Shown here: piece by piece, positions 58,084 through 64,000 of the stretch
How positions within the stretch are numbered: the stretch's first letter is position 1
Layout: each line of letters starts with the position of its first letter
Source: Neodiprion pinetum
Lineage: Eukaryota; Arthropoda; Insecta; Hymenoptera; Diprionidae
Reading direction: 5' to 3'
Assembly (NCBI RefSeq): GCF_021155775.2
Contig: NC_060234.1
Coordinates: 14,931,871-14,995,870, forward strand
DNA: 64,000 nucleotides
Notes under the pieces: generated by a model
Database searches by the model: none
What the model was told of the DNA's origin: nothing
Seen by the model: the letters and a program-made list of their open reading frames with translations, nothing else
Program-made: the position numbers and the translations under genes

Positions 58084-59632
58084 GGGCACAATGAATCTGA
58101 GACGGTTTATTTTTCGGACTGGACAGATAAGTTGGCAGCACAGGAAACCTACAGCGCCATAGTCGGCCAAGCTCAAAACAAACTCAATATCAATAAACAT
58201 AACATAACTCATGACCGTCGAATCTAACCTTAGAATATCGCGGGGATAATGACTTGATGGATTGACGTGTAAATCGGTTATAACATAGTTGTAATTGATG
58301 TTAATTCGAAAAAAGTCGAAATTAATGGGTGAACAAAATTTACCTGGAGTCTAAAATATTATTGGATGTGAAAATAGTTGATTCGGGGTGAAAGAGTCTA
58401 ACTAATTTAATGGAAAAAATGACCGTGTCACTCAATTAAACTCAAGTTATTTCCCCCTCGAAGAATACAAACAGGCGAAAGTTCATTTCCAGCGAAACGA
58501 ACAAGTTTGCGTAGAGTGCTCAGAAAAATGTGTGATTGTCGAAGTTTGAAACAGAAATGAGGAATCAAGTCTGAAGAGATAAAAAAGAAATTGAAACCTG
58601 AAGTTTTAAGGTAAGATGATTTTATAACAATACAATTCAATTAGGTAATGCAAGTTACGCTATGTGTGAAAAATGATACGAAAGTTGTATGTTGAGAGAC
58701 GATGAGCAGTCTGAGCATGTATTGTAAGCCTGGATTAAAGACATTTTGGAAGTTTGATAAATGTAAGAATAAAATCCAATCATCTGTACGTCGTCATTGT
58801 TATCTATTACCAGCTTGTGGTTACGTGCTCCAAAAGTCTGTTTAACAAATAAAAAGAAATCTCGAGCATCGAGAGTCAACAGTCATTACATTACCTTTTT
58901 TATCCTCAAAACCTTTCTGCGATGAGATTCAATCGCTTCTGAGTTGAAACATCTACCATCGTCGACAGGCTGTGACCAATGTGTCTGTCGTTTGCAGCTT
59001 CCCTGCGGAAGCAGTAGAAAATCCACAAAGATCATGTTTTTCACACATAGCGTAACTTACATTACCTAATTAAATTGTATTGTTATAAAATCATCTTACC
59101 GTAAAACTTGAGGTTTCAATTTCTTCTTTCATTTCTTCAGACTTGATTCCTCATTTCCGTTTCAAACTTCGACAATTACACATTTTTCTGAGCACCTAGG
59201 CAAACTTGTTCGTTTCGCTGGAAAATGAACTTTTGGCCGTTTGTATTCTTCGAGGGGGAAATGACTTGAGTTTAATTGAGTGACACGGTCATTTTTTCTA
59301 TTAAATTAGTTAGACTCCTCCATCCCGAATCAACTATTTTTACATCCAATAATATTTTAGACTCCAGGTAAATTTTGTTCACTCATTAATTTCGACTTTT
59401 TTCGAATTAACATCAATTACAATTATGTTATAACCGATTTACATGTCAATCCATCAAGTCATTATCCCCGCGATATTCTAAGGTTAGATTCGACGGTCAT
59501 GAGTTATGTTATGTTTATTGAGATTGAGTTTGTCTCGCGCTCGGCCGGATATGGCGCTGTAAGTTTTCTGTGCTGCCAACTTAACTGTCTAGTGTGAAAC
59601 ATTAGCCATCTCAGATTCATTTTCCCCAAGTG
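58084..59632. repeat. Inverted repeat, about 0.6-kb arms
   Basis: Arms 58084-58677 and 59031-59632 are inverted copies, about 95% alike by eye (landmarks TCAAGTCATTATCCCCGCGATATTC and CCTCATTTCTGTTTC with complements). The loop, 58678-59030, has no recognised gene. One 74-residue minus-strand frame crosses the loop edge and is unlikely to be real. A block around GTGTCACTCAA...TTATTTCCCCCTCG also occurs in the giant palindrome arms (near 20580). Confidence 0.85.
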
Positions 59633-61811
59633 TACATCCGCCTAGGAATCAGGGATTAAATACGTAACCCTCTATACATACATATCCTTATACCTACAAA
59701 AATCTGACCTCTCACCGCCTTCCCTCCCGCCTCCCAACCAAACCCAAAAATGGGAGTTGGCGCGCTAAGCGCGCGGGCAGCAAGGTCTCTCTCCCTAGTC
59801 TATATATATATTGCAACGCTAATTTCTTTTACCCTCGGATGAAAAGTTACCGTTGAAACTTTGACGCTATTTTCCAATTACTCTGAACAACTAAACTATA
59901 ACAAAATCAAATACGTTGGGCGGCAGACGCTTTAGCGTTGAATTTCAAACAATAATACGAATCAATAAGAAAACTACAAAACAATACGAAAAATAACTAG
60001 AGAACTATGGCTGGCTAGGCTCAGGTACTTATATGAACTGGTAGAATGGCGGTATTCAAGGCAGCTAATACAATTAAAGGATTGAAGAAATAAAGAAATG
60101 AAGAATATACTAAAGTCAGGGAAAATGAATGGGTCAATCAGTCATATATTGTCGAGTAGGTTACAAATTCAGCTCAGTCAAATTAAATGGCAACGATAGC
60201 GGTAGTTAATAAAACAGGCAATAATAGTTCACAGAAATTTCGATAGAACGAATCAAACGGTAACTTCAAAACGAGAGACGATAATTAGCAGCGAAAAATG
60301 AGCGTAGCCGAAGCGATATAATGCAAGAATTTACTTAAAACTACACGTCACTGGGCGACGCGATCTTACCCAAGTTGCAAATGACGCTACGCGAATTATT
60401 ATTCTGTTTATGAAGCAAGAGTGAGAACCTTATCGCTAATTGATAGAAAAAAAAAATGACGATAGCTCGGGATATAATAACGGAAGAATAAGACAAAGGC
60501 CATAGGACGATAAGTTATCTGCACTTATAAAGTGATCGAATAACCTTCTTTTCTAGTGTTTCTAGGGTAAAAACATTGAAATAAATCGGTTATTAAATAA
60601 AAAAATCAACTTTTTATTATTTTCAATATGGCGTACCTTTTCGATCAATTTGTGGATTTGAGCGGTTATTTTTCATCGAAAAAGTTATAAAAAAAAATTT
60701 GTTTCAAAATTGTACGAAAACGTTATCATGGAGAAAAAAAAATTTCGAGAAAAATCACCTGTTTCAAATGGTTATTACAAAGATTATAAGTTGTTCTTGT
60801 TCTTGATCGTAGCCTTTATATAGTTCTATGATGTGACCAAATTTTATCCGAATCGGTCGAGCCGCTTTTAAAAAAATAAAAATGTCTGATTTTTTATTTT
60901 TCTGGATTTATTCAAAAACCAAAGTAGATTAAGATTTGAAACTTGCAGGATCAACGTATCTTATTGGTATCAACGTAGCCTCAAATGATGATCCAGATAT
61001 TCTTCGGGGGCCGATTCACTATGCTTATTGCCCTATGGCCTTTATGAATTTGTGCTGAGATTCATATTGCTGAGTTCGCTTGTTCAAAGCCTTATAAGCC
61101 TTGTATCCCGAAAGATTGATTACAATTATGAAGATGGACTTTGTTAGTTTGACTTTATCCACCTGACCATGCTCGATACAATGAGCACTCTGTGTTGTGT
61201 TGATCGCTTCACATACTTGAAGTTACGATGACCTATTTGCGGAGTTTGAAGGCACCCAAGGTTTCTGTAATTTTTCAAATATTTATCATATAAAATCTCT
61301 TGGCTGTGTCAGATACTGTTTTCCGAGCGGCACTTTCATCACCGAGTTGGATTCTATAAGCTTGCTCAGCGACGGTCAGGCAATAAAATACATTCGCTAC
61401 ATGATATACGTATCTGATTACGTTATTATCAATATCATACCTGGGTGCTTATATTCTGTACACTTAACGTGTTTTTTTGAAAACAACGTCAATTAAGTTA
61501 AAGACTTCATCAAAACTAGAGTACGAGGCAGCTGTCAAATTCTCCACAATCTTTTCTAGTAATTATAATATCTTTATCGCCGCTCCCTGAATGTATTTAC
61601 AATTCGGTATAAAAATTAGGTTAGACGTGACACAACTACTTTTTGAATTAAGTGTAACACAACCATTCTATCGAAGAAGAATTTGCAAATTATATTCTAT
61701 TACGTGTGTCAGCACAGTCTTCATTTGCGTCGTTCATCTATGAACTAATAATTATGCGCGTTTTGATACTCTCTATTTTCGAGTCTCATCGCCATTGCAT
61801 TGCATATTAAT
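59633..61811. other. Intergenic, no gene supported
   Basis: Includes the hairpin GCGCGCTAAGCGCGC near 59760, a TA run at 59800-59810 and family X-like GCTAACGC-type motifs at about 59815-60420. On the minus strand, two open stretches near 61470-61310 and 61262-61140 look exon-like, but I cannot assign them. Confidence 0.4.
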
Positions 61812-61918
61812 TGTAACGTGGCATTTCCGTTTATGTATGCCCGCTACAAAATGCTTCCTGAACCCTCGGCGAAACCCATGGTTAGAGGTCATGCATCCGA
61901 GCTTCGACGGGGACGCAG
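61812..61918 (-). repeat. Family X repeat, copy E, outer piece
   Basis: Starts with TGTAACGTGGCATTT like the end of copy D and aligns with it (CTTCCTGAACCCT...CGGCGAAACC). It is interrupted by the CACAGTG-ended element and continues after 63603. Confidence 0.6.
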
Positions 61919-62186
61919 CACAGTGGTCCCAAACCCGGAAAAGCTGGCTGAAAATCGAAAAAAAATACTTTTTCTAGGGACTTTCAATGGTTGGAATAGT
62001 TGTAGTTGTACCCCTAGTATGTATTATGACCGTTAAGAAAGGGGGAGCATCCTTACCTGGCTTGGGAACGCATTCCGTTCGTGAGCGTTGGAGCAGCTGC
62101 ATCGGTTACTCGTCGCGCGTCGAAAGTAAGACAAAGTTGGGACACGTATAGAATCGTGAAAACTGAACGGATTTTGATTCTACAAA

Positions 62187-63040
62187 ATGGATTCTTCTCC
62201 GGACAGTAAGTACAATTTGAATGTGTTGTTCGAAATTATTGTTAACAATGTATGAAATAGTATGTTATTAATAAAAGTAGTGGTATTTTTCTTAGTTGTG
62301 TTCTGAAATGTCGTGTTAGAAAAAGCAATAAGTCAAAACCCTCATCGAATTTTTCTCTGAAACTACTGGAAACTGTTGCTTAGACATTTCTTCAAAACAT
62401 ATCCAAAAATTAGCTGCATCTGGCTGCGACTTCGGTTTTTGGGGATACTTTTTATGCAATGAAGTGAGCACTATGGTAGTCCTTGTTTAGGAGATGTTCT
62501 TTTTTCTTTTAAAAATGGTGCTTAATCGATTTCAAATAAATAAGTAAAAATTCATGCTAAATTTTAGTTCGATATTTTAATTGTATCCTGCCTCCCCCCC
62601 CCCCCCTACTCCCTGCAGTGAAAGTTTTAAATGGGAAATACGTGTAATGGAAAATGCCGCTTGGAAAATTTGTAGGAAATTTTAATTTTTACCTATTTAT
62701 TTGAAATCGATTAAGCACTATTTTCAAAAGAAAAAACAACATTTCCTCAACGAGGACCACCCTAGTGTGCACTTTCTGCAGTTTTTCATAATTCTCGCGT
62801 GTGTAATAGTGTTTGTAGAAAATTGATAAAGATAATTCTTCTATTAAAGTTATTTTTCCATTTTCTACAGAAAATTTGGATAATACGGAAGCGATTTCTT
62901 CCACGAAGAAGGAAATTTTCGTATTTTTGAAATCGGTATTAAACGAAAATATCAACGTTGTCACTAACATTGTTGGAAAGGAGGTGTCAAAAAAATTGAA
63001 CCGCATCAAAAACATGGAAGAAATTTTTTGCAAACTTTGA
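62187..63040 (+). CDS. Candidate small two-exon gene inside the CACAGTG element
   Basis: Exon 1 (62187-62205) starts ATG and ends at a consensus GTAAGT donor. Exon 2 (62871-63040) follows TTTTCTACAG. Joining at phase 1 gives an uninterrupted product of 62 residues that starts MDSSPDK, continues with KKEIFVFLKSVLNENINV and VTNIVGKEVSKKLNRIKN, and stops at TGA 63038-63040. The middle is amphipathic helix or coiled-coil-like. A third open segment after CCACTTTCAG (63141-63220) encodes an acidic Asp/Ser tail with stop TAA at 63218 and AATAAA at 63253, but it does not join in frame past the TGA. No family is recognised. Expression is unproven. Confidence 0.4.
62464..62772. mobile_element. MITE inside the intron of the small gene
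   Basis: Inverted halves of about 80-100 bp: GCACTATGGTAGTCC...TTAATCGATTTCAAATAAATA against the complementary run at 62690-62772. There is a C-run at 62596 in the loop and no coding. Confidence 0.7.
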
Positions 63041-63603
63041 GTAACGTCAGATCCAATAATATCCAGTTTGCGAAAACTTCCTGCGAAGAAACTAAGATCG
63101 TGATCTCCATACGCGGTTAAACTATTGATTCCACTTTCAGTTGCAAAATCAAGTCAGATTTTTTCAAATAACACGAGCGATATATCGGATGATGATGATA
63201 GTTCGCAGGACAGCGATTAATTGTAAGAAATGCTCAAATTATAACGATTAAAAATAAAAGAATGAAAGAAATATATTATAAATATTCATTGTCATTGTAA
63301 TAATGATTAATTACTGTATTCCAATCCTCTCCTTCCCAAATCTTCGAATGTCAACTGTCATTACATTATCTATTTTATTTATTCACAATCATAATTTCTA
63401 AAATTCCCGAGTACAGACTTTCACCAGAATTAAAAAAGTTTTTGATGAAATTTTCCGCCATATTGGATCCGCCATTTTGTTTTTCTACATTTTGACTTCG
63501 TATTCGCAATCAGCGACCCCGAAAACCCCCGAGTACAGACTTTCACCCGAATTGAAAACGTTTTCGACTTTTGGCCAGCTTTTCGGGGTTTGGGACCACT
63601 GTG

Positions 63604-64000
63604 CGCAGTAGCGAATCACGATCGAGATATTGCAGGGTTTTGTTTTTTTTTTCTTTGTTTTTGGAGTACATCGGCCAACGGCTAGCCGCCAACTGCGACA
63701 TCGAGGATATTTCGGCGAGGCGGAGTAGTGACAATCTCGCGGTAAGGATGTCGAGGCAGCGGAAGGGGAGCCAACGCAGATCCCTGCAGCGCGGGAATCC
63801 AAGGCGGACGCGATTCCCGCTGACGGCCGGCGCGCCCCAGCCTCCCCGCTCACCTCGCCTACACCGGATCAAGGCAGCCGCGAGAGACCATCCAGCGACA
63901 AGTGAGCACCACCCCGCCCAACCCCGGGACACCATAGAGCTGCGCGGAAGACGACATCGCGATCTCGCGTTAAGTTCTGCGCCGCTAAGCGACGACAGGT
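63604..64000 (-). repeat. Family X repeat, copy E, inner piece, runs off the window
   Basis: Aligns with copy D at about 56680-57060: a T-rich run, then CGGGAATCC, then a CGGACGCGATTCCCGCTG stretch and the GTTAAGTTCTGCGCCGC block. GC-rich. The short frames in it are not conserved in copy D. Confidence 0.65.

Larger units (their letters stand above)
61919..63603. mobile_element. DNA transposon with CACAGTG ends and 5-bp TSD
   Basis: The inverted ends start CACAGTGGTCCCAAACCC and stay paired over about 45 bp with five mismatches. They are flanked by CGCAG on both sides (61914-61918 and 63604-63608), and the family X sequence is continuous across the insertion. CACWRTG ends with a 5-bp GC-rich duplication are the hallmark of Transib and RAG-like transposons. 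There is no large transposase, so this copy is non-autonomous. It carries the small spliced frame below. Confidence 0.7.

Noticed and set aside
62047..62110. U1 snRNA-like start (CTTACCTGGC)
   Set aside because: The match to the U1 5' end covers about ten bases. The following stem-loop and Sm site do not fit.

Overview
The window looks like transposon-dense, gene-poor eukaryotic DNA, most likely from an arthropod and probably an insect. Hymenoptera is a guess, based on the style of the LINE and of its 3' end. The grounds are spliceosomal introns, AATAAA signals, a Penelope-like element, a Ty3/gypsy element primed by tRNA-Lys, a Polinton-type family-B DNA polymerase, an IS630/Tc1-mariner-type transposase with a DUF4817-like N-terminus, a piggyBac-like element and many short inverted-repeat elements. 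I found no convincing intact host gene, no rRNA, no CRISPR array and no bacterial-style operon. The best small-gene candidate sits inside a transposon.

Layout, left part. 0.8-1.4 kb: decayed fragment of a widespread arthropod protein family. 1.8-9.6 kb: one copy of a repeat called here family X (ends TGTNACG...CGTNACA), split by a 5.1-kb non-LTR retrotransposon with a 15-bp target duplication. 10.6-11.7 kb: small inverted cluster of tRNA-like foldback units. 12.1-14.9 kb: truncated DNA polymerase B pseudogene, cut by another tRNA-like unit. 15.246-28.647 kb: a giant palindrome with two 6,664-bp arms, a 74-bp spacer, no net length difference and only three mismatches seen by eye. Each arm carries a three-exon transposase pseudogene, a triplicated exon-like repeat, a 316-bp MITE and a TTTA array.

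Middle part. 28.65-33.13 kb: a DNA transposon with about 300-bp inverted ends, a broken transposase, an inserted solo LTR and a Penelope scrap that contains a foldable hammerhead ribozyme. 33.13-35.29 kb: X copy. 35.8-36.7 kb: gypsy RNase H and integrase relic. 39.022-49.585 kb: a complete-length Ty3/gypsy element on the minus strand (LTRs about 2% diverged, TSD ATAC, tRNA-Lys PBS, gag, protease, RT, RNase H, integrase and an unusual third ORF). Its leader holds a palindromic double insertion of 5'-truncated Penelope copies, with six copies of the GIY-YIG-coding end.

Right part. 49.63-50.84 kb: piggyBac-like element with 132-bp internal tandem repeats. 52.7-53.9 kb: second gypsy integrase relic. 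54.6-57.7 kb: two X copies tail to tail, then a 43-bp minisatellite. 58.1-59.6 kb: inverted repeat with 0.6-kb arms. 61.8-64.0 kb: another X copy, split by a 1,685-bp element whose ends begin with CACAGTG (the V(D)J heptamer) and which has a 5-bp TSD. That element carries a small spliced open frame.

The pieces act as separate selfish elements rather than as a pathway. The recurring theme is inverted duplication: at least six nested palindromes or foldbacks at scales from 17 bp to 13.4 kb.
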